Assembly (NCBI RefSeq): GCF_003937915.1
Contig: NZ_RHUM01000001.1
Span: forward strand, 248,001-312,000
Length of the DNA stretch: 64,000 bases
Direction of reading: 5' to 3'
Source of the DNA: Erwinia sp. 198
GTDB lineage: Bacteria; Pseudomonadota; Gammaproteobacteria; Enterobacterales; Enterobacteriaceae
Both the position numbers and the translations under genes were made by a program. The notes beneath the pieces are model-generated. The model was not told the DNA's origin and made no database searches. It saw only the letters and a program-made list of their open reading frames with translations. Below, piece by piece: positions 35,662-44,743 of the stretch. Every line of letters starts with the position of its first letter. Positions within the stretch are counted from its first letter, which is position 1.

Positions 35662-36292
35662 CCACTGCCAATCAAGTAGCCTTTTATTTACCCGCTACAT
35701 GATAGAGATTACGCAACAAATCACGACCTGAAAGATGCGTCCCGGCCGGGTAAAGTGTGACATTTGTTGAAGTTGTAACAGTTTGATCGCCTGATTTTTA
35801 AACGATCGATGGTTATTACCACGCCTGCGCCATATGATTAATAATTATTTTTTCGTCCTTGGGCATAAAATTAATGGTGATTAAACGAGAACGTTATTTA
35901 TTTCTGATAACGGCTCGTTATTATAAAAGTGCGGTTATCTTTTTGCTATATTTTTTATTGTTACTGTTTTCTATTTTATAGCATAAGTGTAGGGCCATTA
36001 ACCTTTTAAAGGAGTGAGGTTTTCCTTTTGTTACTGAATCCTTTTTTATTTGTTTCCTGACAGGTGCTCGCTATTAATTTATGGCTTTTTTACCATATTA
36101 TCTTTTTGCTTTTCTTTATGTCAGGTGCAGAATGTAAGGCTGTAAACGACGCCCTTGTTTGCTGGAAATAGCAGGAATATATTTTCTGCTCGGTAGCTGT
36201 CTGCCGGCGCTAAGGCTCAGGCATATTATTAAAAATGAATTTATCACTATTAACTAAGCATTAAATTTTAACATGACCTACAGGATTGTAAT
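35662..36292. other. AT-rich regulatory region upstream of fimbrial operon 1
   Basis: About 630 bases without a gene, very AT-rich from 35800 to 36290. This is the expected H-NS-bound promoter region of a chaperone-usher operon and also includes the PBP2 promoter. No invertible repeat pair was noticed by eye. AGGA at 36281-36284 is the pilin RBS. Confidence 0.5.
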
Positions 36293-36844
36293 ATGTTGAG
36301 AAAAAAACTACTGGCATTAATTTTAATTCCTGTCGGCCTGGGCAGCGTGACGCTTGCCCGCGCCGATGACGGCACCATCAATTTTATCGGCACGATTTCA
36401 GCCGCTGCCTGTACGGTCTCCAGCGTGGCAGGATCCGGCGCCACCATTGGCACCGTGGACTTTGGACAACTAAGCAGCGCCACGTTAAAGACCGCCGGCA
36501 GCAGCACTGGTGCTAAACCTTTTACGATTGAGCTTTCCGACTGCGCGGTCACTGCCGCACCTGATATCACTTTTAAGGGGACTGCCGTCTCTACAGAAAA
36601 TTACACCCATCTTTTTACCAGTCAGGTACCGGGTATCGGTATTCAACTGGAAGATGCGGGTAAAACGGGCACCTACTATTTGCCCGGCGTTAAGACGGCT
36701 AATACGGGCTTTAACGAACTGGCTGAAGACGTAAGCAGCGCCACGGGGCGTTTTAATGCCTACCTGGTTGCTTACAGCAGCGGTACGCCTACGGGCGATA
36801 TTGATACGGATGTCACCTTCGTTATCGATTACACCAACTCGTAA
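36293..36844 (+). CDS. Fimbrial major subunit, operon 1
   Basis: A 183-residue type 1-like pilin. Signal peptide about residues 1-24 (LLALILIPVGLGSVTLARA), then the donor strand DDGTINFIGTISAAACTV, two cysteines (in AACTV and SDCAV) for the conserved disulfide, and the C-terminal beta strand ending FVIDYTNS. It is the first gene of pilin-chaperone-usher-adhesin. The sequence is small-residue-rich and probably strain-variable. A strong hairpin follows the stop. Confidence 0.9.
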   Translation: MLRKKLLALILIPVGLGSVTLARADDGTINFIGTISAAACTVSSVAGSGATIGTVDFGQLSSATLKTAGSSTGAKPFTIELSDCAVTAAPDITFKGTAVSTENYTHLFTSQVPGIGIQLEDAGKTGTYYLPGVKTANTGFNELAEDVSSATGRFNAYLVAYSSGTPTGDIDTDVTFVIDYTNS

Positions 36845-36858
36845 TTTATTTATCCCAT

Positions 36859-36879
36859 GCCCCTTGCCTGACAAGGGGC
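36859..36879 (+). promoter_or_regulatory. Hairpin between pilin and chaperone genes
   Basis: A perfect 8-bp stem GCCCCTTG/CAAGGGGC with a 5-base loop lies 15 bases after the pilin stop and has no T-run. It can protect the pilin mRNA end or reduce read-through, giving more pilin than chaperone and usher. Confidence 0.65.
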
Positions 36880-36902
36880 GACACCCTCTGGAGTGGTTGT
36901 TA

Positions 36903-37601
36903 ATGCGCTCGTTCAGCTCTGTTATTCTTGTGCCCGTGCTGGTTTTTGTCTGCGTGCCCGCAAGTCACGCCGATGGCCTGAGCCTGGGCGCTACGCGATT
37001 AATTTATTCCCAGGGAAAAAAAGAGGCCAGCGTGCCGTTAACTAACACCGGCAATAGCTTGCCTCATCTTATTCAGGCCTGGGTCACAGATTTTAATCAA
37101 AAAGAAGATGAAGTGCCGTTTATTACCACGCCGCCCTTATTTAAGCTGGAGCGTCAGGGCAGCGGTACGGTGAGGGTGGTTTATACCGGCAGCGGCCCAC
37201 GCTCGCTGCCAACCGATCGCGAAAGCCTGTTCCTGCTTAATGTGCGGGCCGTTCCGGCGGTATCCAAAGAAGCTTCTCCGAACCGCTTAACGATTGCCAC
37301 GCAAAATATCATCAAGCTGATCTATCGCCCGTCCGGATTAACCGTGAAGGGAGCGGGCGAGGCCTGGCGTCAGCTTAAAGTCACGCCCGGCGAAAGCAGC
37401 CTTACCGTGGCTAATCCCACGCCTTATGTCGTTACCCTGACGCGGATGAAAATTAATAACAGGCCGCTGGAAAGGCCAGGCACGCTGCAACCTTTTTCTT
37501 CACGCGTGATAAAGGCACCGGTCGGGAAAATAACGTCTGTCACTTTTAGCACAATTAATGATTTTGGCGGTTTTACGCCAGAACATCATGAGAAATTCTG
37601 A
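36903..37601 (+). CDS. Periplasmic fimbrial chaperone, operon 1
   Basis: A 232-residue PapD-like chaperone with signal peptide (VILVPVLVFVCVPASHA). Hallmarks: LSLGATRLIYSQGKKEASVPLTN, the Arg-Asp/Arg-Glu site TDRESLFLLNVRAVP, and QNIIKLIYRP. It caps pilins by donor-strand complementation. ATG 36903 with GGAG at 36890-36893 is used; the open frame extends back to 36756 inside the pilin gene but lacks a signal sequence. The usher starts 17 bases after its stop. Confidence 0.93.
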   Translation: MRSFSSVILVPVLVFVCVPASHADGLSLGATRLIYSQGKKEASVPLTNTGNSLPHLIQAWVTDFNQKEDEVPFITTPPLFKLERQGSGTVRVVYTGSGPRSLPTDRESLFLLNVRAVPAVSKEASPNRLTIATQNIIKLIYRPSGLTVKGAGEAWRQLKVTPGESSLTVANPTPYVVTLTRMKINNRPLERPGTLQPFSSRVIKAPVGKITSVTFSTINDFGGFTPEHHEKF

Positions 37602-37618
37602 TAGCGGAGTCAGGGAGT

Positions 37619-40162
37619 ATGTACGCCGAAAAAGTAGTTTGTCGGCCAGGTTTACATGTCTTTTTCCCGGCTCGCGTGGCCGTTATTTTCCTTGTATTGG
37701 CATTAATAATTTCCCCTGCGCGTGCAGAACTTTATTTCAATATTAATGCGCTGCACCTTAGCGAGGAGCAAAAGTCGCAGCTGGATCCGTCGCTGCTGTC
37801 CCATCTTACTAATCAGTTACCCGGTGTATATCAGGTTCAGCTTAGTGTTAATCAGCATGATATGGGCGAAAAAAAGCTGCGTTTCATTACCTGTGGCGAG
37901 CAGCTCTGTCCGCAGCTGCCGGTCAGTCTGTTACAGGCTTCAGGGATAAAAACGACGGCGATACCGGGTTTGCAGCAGCTGCCACAGGATGCGGTAGTCA
38001 GCAACATTGCCGCTTATATTCCCCGGGCGGCAGCCGATTTCGATTTTGACAAGCGACGGCTTAACCTGAGTATTCCTCAGGCGGCTTTAGACAGCCAGGT
38101 TCAGGGCTATATATCGCCCGATCGCTGGGAAGAAGGCGTACCGATGCTGTTTTCCTCTTATAGCCTGTCAGGCGCTAAAGTAAAAAACCACCGCGATGGC
38201 CAGGAAACCTCGCAATATCTTAACCTGCGTAACGGCGTTAATATCGGCCCGTGGCGGCTGCGTAATTACAGCTACTATGCCCGGACGGCAGCGGGAAAAA
38301 GCGACTGGCGAAGTTTACAGAGCTGGGTGGAACGGGATATCAAAGCGTTGCGCGCGCGGCTAATCGTCGGCGATACGGCCACGCCGGGCCTCATTTTCGA
38401 TAGCTTTAGTTTTCAGGGCGCGGCGCTGACGTCGCAGGATGAAATGCTGCCATTTAGTATGCGAGGCTATGCGCCTGTTATACACGGCGTCGCTATGACC
38501 AACGCCACGGTCGAAGTCAGACAAAACGGCAATCTGCTCTATCAAACTTTTGTCCCGCCCGGCGACTTCGTTATTAACGATCTTTATGCGACCGGCACGT
38601 CCGGCGAGCTGGAAATTACCATTCGCGAAGAAGATGGCTCAGTGCGTAAAAGTATTCAGTCTTTTGCCACGCCGCCGGTTTCCTTACGGCAGGGAAGAGT
38701 CAAATACTCGCTGACCGCCGGTGAGCATGGTGACCGCACCGGTACGGAAAACGGTAAGGTTACCCGACGCTTTACCCAGCTGGAGGCGATTTATGGCCTG
38801 CTTAATACCACATCCGTGTATGGCGGAGCGATAGCGGCGCAAGATTATCAGGCGGGCACGTTTGGTATTGGACAAAGCCTGGGCGCATTGGGGGCGGTAT
38901 CGCTTGATATGACGCAGGCGATGACCCGTTTCTGTCACGGCGACAGCAGCAGAGGCCAGTCATGGCGGCTACGCTACAGCAAGCAAATAGAGCGCACCGG
39001 CACCGCGATGACGCTGGCTGGCTATCGCTTCGACACCGACGGCTATTACAGCTTTGACGAAGCCACTCAGTATTATCATTCATCTTCTCAGGCTCTGCGC
39101 CGCTCGTTGAAAAATCGGGCGCAGCTTACGCTCAGTCAGCCTGTAGGCCGGCTCGGCGCCGTTGCGCTTTCCGCATCGCAGCAGGCTTACTGGCATCAGA
39201 ACGGCCTTAAAACGCGCACAGTCACCAGCAGCTGGAGTAAAAACTTTGACGGCGTCACGATCAACCTCAGCCAGAGCCTGAATAAAAGTGGGCAGACGGG
39301 AAAAACGGACAGCGTTATTGCGGCCAGCCTTTCGCTGCCGCTGGGCAAATGGTTAACGCCGCAATCGACCCGCTCGCTGACCATGAGCAACCGTTTTGCT
39401 TATTCGCCCTCGGCAGGCAGCAACCTGACGACAACCCTTTACGGTACGGCGCTGGAGAATAATAACCTCTCCTGGTCGGTAGCCCAGGCGCGTAATCAGT
39501 ACGGCGGCAGGGTCAATGAAAGCTCAGCCCTGTTTGCCAGCCTGCAAAGCAGCATGTCCACCCTTAGCCTGGGCTATACCCGCTACTATGGACAAAACCA
39601 GCGCGTCACCTGGGCGGCACGCGGCGCCGTTGTCGCCCATCCTTACGGCATGACGCTGGCGCAGCCTTTGGTTGACGGAGGCAGCTACGCGCTGATCCGG
39701 GCGCCGGGCGCGGGTAAGGTCGGTATAGTTAATCACAACGGCCTGGAAACGGACGACAGAGGCTATGCCATCGTCCCCTCGCTATCGGCCTATCAGGAAA
39801 ACGAGGTTGCTCTGGATACCTCAACGCTGGGAAACGATGTCGATTTGACGGATCCGGTACAAAAGAAAGTGCCCACGCGTGAAGCGCTGGTTCTGATGGA
39901 TTTTAATACCCGATTAGGGTATCGGGCATTCCTGAAAATTACGCATCACGACAAGCCTTTACCGCTTGGCACTCTGGTAAGTGCTGGTGACGTCAGCGGC
40001 ATTGCTGATGAAAGAGGGCAGGTTTATTTAACCGGTTTGCCTGAAAAGGTTGAATTAAATATTCCCCTGCCGGGGAATACACTATGCAAAATACCTTTCG
40101 ACTCGCGCAGCAATACGGCGCATAACGGGATAATCATGGCTGAGCTGAAATGCAAAAATTAA
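37619..40162 (+). CDS. Fimbrial outer-membrane usher, operon 1
   Basis: An 847-residue usher (PapC/FimD type). A long signal region ends near ISPARA; the mature start AELYFNINALHLSEEQKSQLD is the N-terminal chaperone-binding domain. Then come the 24-strand pore with plug (RGYAPVIHGVAMTNATVEV and FVPPGDFVINDLYATGTSGELEI) and the C-terminal domains ending in CKIPFDSRSNTAH. It is complete with no frameshift. It overlaps the adhesin gene by 13 bases. Confidence 0.94.
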   Translation: MYAEKVVCRPGLHVFFPARVAVIFLVLALIISPARAELYFNINALHLSEEQKSQLDPSLLSHLTNQLPGVYQVQLSVNQHDMGEKKLRFITCGEQLCPQLPVSLLQASGIKTTAIPGLQQLPQDAVVSNIAAYIPRAAADFDFDKRRLNLSIPQAALDSQVQGYISPDRWEEGVPMLFSSYSLSGAKVKNHRDGQETSQYLNLRNGVNIGPWRLRNYSYYARTAAGKSDWRSLQSWVERDIKALRARLIVGDTATPGLIFDSFSFQGAALTSQDEMLPFSMRGYAPVIHGVAMTNATVEVRQNGNLLYQTFVPPGDFVINDLYATGTSGELEITIREEDGSVRKSIQSFATPPVSLRQGRVKYSLTAGEHGDRTGTENGKVTRRFTQLEAIYGLLNTTSVYGGAIAAQDYQAGTFGIGQSLGALGAVSLDMTQAMTRFCHGDSSRGQSWRLRYSKQIERTGTAMTLAGYRFDTDGYYSFDEATQYYHSSSQALRRSLKNRAQLTLSQPVGRLGAVALSASQQAYWHQNGLKTRTVTSSWSKNFDGVTINLSQSLNKSGQTGKTDSVIAASLSLPLGKWLTPQSTRSLTMSNRFAYSPSAGSNLTTTLYGTALENNNLSWSVAQARNQYGGRVNESSALFASLQSSMSTLSLGYTRYYGQNQRVTWAARGAVVAHPYGMTLAQPLVDGGSYALIRAPGAGKVGIVNHNGLETDDRGYAIVPSLSAYQENEVALDTSTLGNDVDLTDPVQKKVPTREALVLMDFNTRLGYRAFLKITHHDKPLPLGTLVSAGDVSGIADERGQVYLTGLPEKVELNIPLPGNTLCKIPFDSRSNTAHNGIIMAELKCKN

Positions 40163-41160
40163 TTTTATTTTTATCGATATGGATGGTGGTTATTTGTCAG
40201 CCAGCAAGCGCGGAACAGATTTGTCAGGCAGATAATAACCAATACATTATTGACTTAAAAAAAATAATCGTACCGCCAAACTCGCAGCCAGGCGATGTTC
40301 TGGGCGTGGTTTCTAATACCCTCAATATTACCTGCAAGGCGGGCAAGCGTCATCAGGAGATCCTCAGGGTCACCAATCCGAGCTGGAACCGTTCGGGGAT
40401 GACGGCTAACGTGGATGGTTTAACCTGTGCGGTATTGGATACCGACACGGGAATAAGCGATCTGGGGTTGGGTATCGTCTGGACAAACTTTAATTCCGGA
40501 GCGGGTAAATGGGGCTGTATGAGCGTCTATTTCCCGGATATGAACAGCGTGGGGACGCGGCGCGGTCTAAGAAGCAATGGAACAGTCGCTATTACCGATA
40601 AATTTTATTTAGTAAAAACCGGAAAAAGTAGCGATTATGGAAAAATCGGACATATAGAACAGACTATTTTTATGGCGGAAGCGGATGACGACAATAATTT
40701 ATTAGGCGATCTTTACCGTATCGATTTTAAGGGCGATGTGCAATTAAGCAAAGCTGGCTGTGCAGTTGAAACGCATAAAGATGTGCAAATGGGCACCGTT
40801 TCAAGCGCAACATTTCATGGTAAGGGCAGCAAGGGGCCAGCGGTGCCTTTTGCTATTACGCTATCAGATTGCCAGGGCATTGCCGCTAATGTCATGATGC
40901 GGCTGGAACCTGGCTACGGTTATGCAGATAAAAATGAAGGGGTGATAGCTCTGAGTAACGAGGAAGGCGCGGCAGCCGGTGTCGGGATCCAGCTTATGTT
41001 GGACGGACAAAAGATCGATACCACCAGGGATGCTATCAGCTACCCCTTCCAGGCAGGCACAACGACGATCCCTTTTAGCGCGCGCTACTACCAGACTGCC
41101 GATCGTATCCAGCCCGGTACCGCTGATTCAACGATGGTTTTTTATATTTTTTATGAATAA
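40150..41160 (+). CDS. Two-domain fimbrial tip adhesin, operon 1
   Basis: A 336-residue secreted adhesin (signal IWMVVICQPASA). Residues about 22-195 form a lectin-like domain with paired cysteines (ITCKAG, LTCAVLD, KWGCMSV), and about 200-336 a pilin domain (GCAVETHKDVQMGTVSSATF to a C-terminal FYIFYE). This layout is that of FimH-like tip adhesins without donor strand. The ligand is unknown. A decayed copy of its lectin domain follows immediately. Confidence 0.85.
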   Translation: MQKLILFLSIWMVVICQPASAEQICQADNNQYIIDLKKIIVPPNSQPGDVLGVVSNTLNITCKAGKRHQEILRVTNPSWNRSGMTANVDGLTCAVLDTDTGISDLGLGIVWTNFNSGAGKWGCMSVYFPDMNSVGTRRGLRSNGTVAITDKFYLVKTGKSSDYGKIGHIEQTIFMAEADDDNNLLGDLYRIDFKGDVQLSKAGCAVETHKDVQMGTVSSATFHGKGSKGPAVPFAITLSDCQGIAANVMMRLEPGYGYADKNEGVIALSNEEGAAAGVGIQLMLDGQKIDTTRDAISYPFQAGTTTIPFSARYYQTADRIQPGTADSTMVFYIFYE

Positions 41161-41169
41161 AACGTCGGG

Positions 41170-41659
41170 ATGTGTATTTTTATTCGCCGCCTGATAGGAT
41201 CCCGGAGAGATGAATGCCTTTCGGGATCCTGGTTTCGAAAAATGAATTATTTTTATTTGAACTTTATCGCTACAGAAACGCACTCCCTTAATGTTACCTG
41301 TAGAGGGAGCGGCAATTTTCAACCGGTTGCCGGTATTGGCAATGCGGCCTGAATTAGCCCTGGTTTGACCGTAAATGTTGATGGTCTGGTCTGTCCGGGT
41401 ATGGGTCTGGGAACTTCCCTTTCGGGCTTTGGATTGGGCATTGTGCGGACAAACCGTAACGCTGCCAGCGGCCGCTGGACCTGTATGACGCACATTTTTA
41501 ATGGGAGCAATCAGCCCGGGACGATACGCAGAGGATTAGTTTTGAACGGCACGTCTGTTCTGAACGATAAATCTTATATCGTCAGAACTCATCACGAATT
41601 GGGCCATGGATCCTGTTTACGGCTATGCCGATCGAGCGAAACGCGTACCCCAGCATTAA
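41170..41659 (+). pseudogene. Remnant of a second fimbrial adhesin (duplicated, decayed)
   Basis: The frame starting near 41242 reads NFIATETHSLNVTCRGSGNF, meets a TGA-type stop at about 41350, and continues ISPGLTVNVDGLVCPG, SGFGLGIVRTNRNAASGRWT and LNDKSYIVRT. These match the intact adhesin next door (TLNITCKAG, TANVDGLTC, LGLGIVWTNFNSGAGKWG, ITDKFYLVKT). In another frame DPVYGYADRAKRV (41609-41647) matches EPGYGYADKNEGV of the pilin domain. So a tandem copy has lost its start, gained a stop and suffered an internal deletion with a frame change. Confidence 0.85.
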
Positions 41660-41754
41660 CCGCTTAGTGAAGTCTCCACTACTGGCGTAATAATCGACCG
41701 ACATGACGTTGTCATCAGGCAACCTGTTTTACCGCCATTCATTAAGAGGTTTTT

Positions 41755-42855
41755 ATGTCAGGGTTATTTTCCCCTTTTGCCCTAAAAGACGTGACGTTAC
41801 GCAACCGTATCGCCGTGCCACCAATGTGTCAGTACAGCGCTGAAGATGGGCTGAGCAACGAGTGGCACCGCGTTCATTATGCCAGCCTGGCCCGTGGCGG
41901 CGCAGGTCTGGTGATCGTCGAGGCGACGGCGGTTGCGCCTGAAGGACGCATCACGCCTGGCTGCCTCGGCATCTGGAACGACGAGCAGGCTGAAAAACTG
42001 GCGATCGTCGCCCGTGATATCAAGGCGGCAGGCGCGGTGCCGGGTATTCAGATTGCCCATGCGGGCCGCAAAGCCAGCGCCAACCGTCCGTGGGAAGGTG
42101 ACGATCATATTACGAAAACCGATCCGCGCGGCTGGGAAACGCTGTCGCCGTCCGCTACCGCTTTCGGTGCTAACCTGCCGCAGGTGCCGCACGAAATGAC
42201 GCTGGAAGATATTGCCCGCGTTCGCGATGATTTTGCCGTGGCGGCACAGCGCGCGCGTGATGCCGGTTTCGAGTGGCTGGAGCTGCATTTCGCTCATGGC
42301 TATCTGGCACAGAGCTTCTTCTCCGTGCACGCTAACCAGCGTCAGGATCAATATGGCGGCGATTTCGAAGGGCGTAGCCGCTTCCTGCTGGAAACGCTGG
42401 CTGCCGTACGCACACGGTGGCCGGATAACCTGCCGCTGACGGCGCGTTTTGGCGTGATCGAATACGATGGTCGTGACGAGGAGACGCTGACAGAGGCGAT
42501 TACGCTGACGAAAAAATTCCGCGAGGGCGGCCTGGATCTGCTTAGCGTCAGCATCGGCTTCTCCACGCCGGACGCTAATATTCCGTGGGGTCCTGCTTTC
42601 CTGGCGCCAGTTGCCGAGCGCGTACGCCGCGAAGCGGATATTCCGGTGGCTTCCGCGTGGGGTATTGATGCGCCGTTAATTGCCAACGAAGCCGTTGAAA
42701 AAGGTCAGCTGGATCTGGTAATGGTCGGTAAGGCACACCTGGCTAACCCCAACTGGCCCTATCAGGCCGCGCGGGCGTTAAAAAAAGAGCAGCCTTCGTG
42801 GGTGCTGCCAGCGCCTTATGCTCACTGGCTGGAACGCTATCGCGTTAGCGAGTAA
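41755..42855 (+). CDS. Old yellow enzyme family NADH:flavin oxidoreductase (NamA/YqjM-like)
   Basis: A 366-residue FMN-dependent ene-reductase. It has the class II markers: Cys25 in VPPMCQYSA (the YqjM regulatory cysteine), IQIAHAGRKAS with His101 and Arg104, ELHFAHGYLAQSF with active-site histidine, and a C-terminal RYRV arginine. It reduces alpha,beta-unsaturated carbonyls and can act on nitro compounds. It lies between two fimbrial operons but has its own RBS (AGAGG) and terminator, so no shared role is implied. Confidence 0.93.
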   Translation: MSGLFSPFALKDVTLRNRIAVPPMCQYSAEDGLSNEWHRVHYASLARGGAGLVIVEATAVAPEGRITPGCLGIWNDEQAEKLAIVARDIKAAGAVPGIQIAHAGRKASANRPWEGDDHITKTDPRGWETLSPSATAFGANLPQVPHEMTLEDIARVRDDFAVAAQRARDAGFEWLELHFAHGYLAQSFFSVHANQRQDQYGGDFEGRSRFLLETLAAVRTRWPDNLPLTARFGVIEYDGRDEETLTEAITLTKKFREGGLDLLSVSIGFSTPDANIPWGPAFLAPVAERVRREADIPVASAWGIDAPLIANEAVEKGQLDLVMVGKAHLANPNWPYQAARALKKEQPSWVLPAPYAHWLERYRVSE

Positions 42856-42860
42856 AACAT

Positions 42861-42894
42861 CGGCAGGAGGTCTTGTGGCCTCCTGCCGCTTTTT
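42861..42894 (+). terminator. Rho-independent terminator of the old yellow enzyme gene
   Basis: A perfect 10-bp stem CGGCAGGAGG/CCTCCTGCCG (42861-42870 with 42879-42888) is followed by CTTTTT. The T-run overlaps the stop of the convergent LuxR-type gene. Confidence 0.93.
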
Positions 42895-43531
42895 ACTGTA
42901 GGCGAGAAAGCGACGATGCTGTGCGCCACGATGACGGATCCCGCAATCCCATATAACTGCTGTTAAAGCCGGAATAAAGATTAATAATTTCTTTATAGCA
43001 GACCAGCGCCATATCATTCATTTTGATCATGCCCAATTTGCGAACCGCATTCTGCTTATGCGAGCTAATCGTTTTGACCGAAATGTTGAGTTTCCGTGAA
43101 ATAAAAATAGCCGAGTGGCCGGAAGCCAGCTCTTTCAGGATCAGCGTTTCCTTACGGGAGAGTTGGTTGTCGTGTGACGTTCCATAATCCGGGATCGCTT
43201 TTAATAAAGGGAGGTATTTTTTAAATGCGCTTTTTTTGGAAATAATCCAGTAAGGATGAAAGCCTTTATACTCATCCTGTAAAGGGAGGTCGACAATAAA
43301 AACAATATTGATGCCAAAGTATCCAATGTTTTTTGCCATGCCGGGTTTAGTGTGGCAATTAGTGAAATTGATATCAATGATAACGGCATCTTCTTTAGTT
43401 AACTTACCGGGGCGGAATTGAGTTAGCCAGCCTTCATAGCTAAATCCTTGCATCGCTATGCCATTTGCCGCCAGGAAATATTTTAACCCGGCCACAAAGT
43501 ACATATCGTCGGAAATAACATATATGCACAT
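42893..43531 (-). CDS. LuxR-type DNA-binding regulator associated with fimbrial operon 2
   Basis: A 212-residue protein with a receiver-like N-terminal half (MCIYVISDDMYFVAGLKYFL, VIIDINFTN) and a C-terminal LuxR/GerE helix-turn-helix (about 128-180: LSRKETLILKELASGHSAIF, SVKTISSHKQNAVRKLG). The N-terminal half keeps Asp residues near the phosphoryl site but lacks a clear phospho-Asp/Lys set, so it may be a pseudo-receiver. It lies downstream of the fimbrial 2 adhesin on the same strand with its own RBS (AGAGGGA). Control of fimbriae is inferred from position. Confidence 0.85.
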   Translation of the reverse strand: MCIYVISDDMYFVAGLKYFLAANGIAMQGFSYEGWLTQFRPGKLTKEDAVIIDINFTNCHTKPGMAKNIGYFGINIVFIVDLPLQDEYKGFHPYWIISKKSAFKKYLPLLKAIPDYGTSHDNQLSRKETLILKELASGHSAIFISRKLNISVKTISSHKQNAVRKLGMIKMNDMALVCYKEIINLYSGFNSSYMGLRDPSSWRTASSLSRLQ

Positions 43532-43583
43532 AATTCCCTCTTTATCCTGTCCCTGTTATGTCTGAAAAAAAACCTCGCTTTTT

Positions 43584-44729
43584 TCAGTAGTAGTTAATGG
43601 TAAATGTAACGGTCGCATCTGCTCTTCCTGCACTTACAGTCGAGTCGGTCTGAATATAACGCGCGATAAGCGGCATAGACTGCGTGGTTGCCGAATCGTT
43701 TTGCATGGTGTAATCCTTGCTGCTGGCGAAATCCACCAGCACGGGAGAAGCATCGGACGTGCTGCCATAGGCCATCTGAATACCGACGCCCGTTGCGCTG
43801 CTGCTGTCCGTTTTTATACCAAGAATGCCGTTGGCGCTGTCGATAGTAGCGGTATTAGGCGATAGCGTCAGGTTTAAAATGTTGCTGGTGATAGCACCCA
43901 TGCCTTTGGCACCATTGTCGGAAGTCCAGGTATTTCTGCCGTCGTTCAGCGTCCCGTAAAATCGAGGGCAGTTAATTAGTTTGATAGTGGCATCTTTCCA
44001 TTCGGTTGTTTTTCCTGGGCCCGTAAAATATTTAGCGATATCGTATTGCCCCATCTGCACGGTGACGTCCGGCGTTTCGCACGTTTGTGAAATGATATTT
44101 ATATCACCAGAAAATCTCAGGCTGCCTAAGTTAATTGGCGAAATGCCCTGTGCCTGAAAATCATATTTCACCGTAGGCAGCTGCGACCCGTTAATCGTAC
44201 CTGGCGTGATCGTGCCGGTTTTAATCAGCACCACGTCAAATTCAAAGCCGTCCTGTGCTTTCCAGACCGTACTGGTTTCACTTCGTTCTTCCTGCCATGG
44301 CTGATAGTTGAAAGGAACGGAATAATACGTCAGGTTATAGGTGTAAATAGCTATGCCTATACCCGCTACGCCGGTTTCATATACTTTCCCGGCGCGAAAA
44401 GAGCTGTCTGTCCAGTCAGACACCACGTTAGACGTATTGCTGTAATACCAACTAATAGTGGGTTGATAGGTCGTCGTATTACCAACGCAGGCTATGTTTG
44501 TAGAGCGGGAGGGCTTAAAATACTGGCGATAGATAACGGTGCCGTTACTGACGCCCGGCCCGATGGTCAAATTACTACTTTGTAAGGGCAGCGTAAAATT
44601 CATAACGCCAGCGTTTTGTTGCAGACTACAGCTGAAGGCAAAAGCCTGCTGGCTCCAGGCCGTAAAGACAGCCAGCAAAACAAGTAAAGCAGGGAACCGG
44701 CAATATTTTTGTATTAAACGACTCTTCAT
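43584..44729 (-). CDS. Fimbrial tip adhesin, operon 2
   Basis: A 381-residue secreted protein (signal about 1-34, LLVLLAVFTAWSQQAFA). An N-terminal domain of about 200 residues with few cysteines is followed by a pilin domain starting near SQTCETPDVTVQMGQYDIAKYF and ending VTFTINYY. ATG 44729 lies 14 bases after the usher stop; the longer open frame (44825) overlaps the usher and is not used. An A/T hairpin (43562-43587) straddles its stop. The receptor is unknown. Confidence 0.82.
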   Translation of the reverse strand: MKSRLIQKYCRFPALLVLLAVFTAWSQQAFAFSCSLQQNAGVMNFTLPLQSSNLTIGPGVSNGTVIYRQYFKPSRSTNIACVGNTTTYQPTISWYYSNTSNVVSDWTDSSFRAGKVYETGVAGIGIAIYTYNLTYYSVPFNYQPWQEERSETSTVWKAQDGFEFDVVLIKTGTITPGTINGSQLPTVKYDFQAQGISPINLGSLRFSGDINIISQTCETPDVTVQMGQYDIAKYFTGPGKTTEWKDATIKLINCPRFYGTLNDGRNTWTSDNGAKGMGAITSNILNLTLSPNTATIDSANGILGIKTDSSSATGVGIQMAYGSTSDASPVLVDFASSKDYTMQNDSATTQSMPLIARYIQTDSTVSAGRADATVTFTINYY

Positions 44730-44743
44730 TTCTTCAATCCGTA

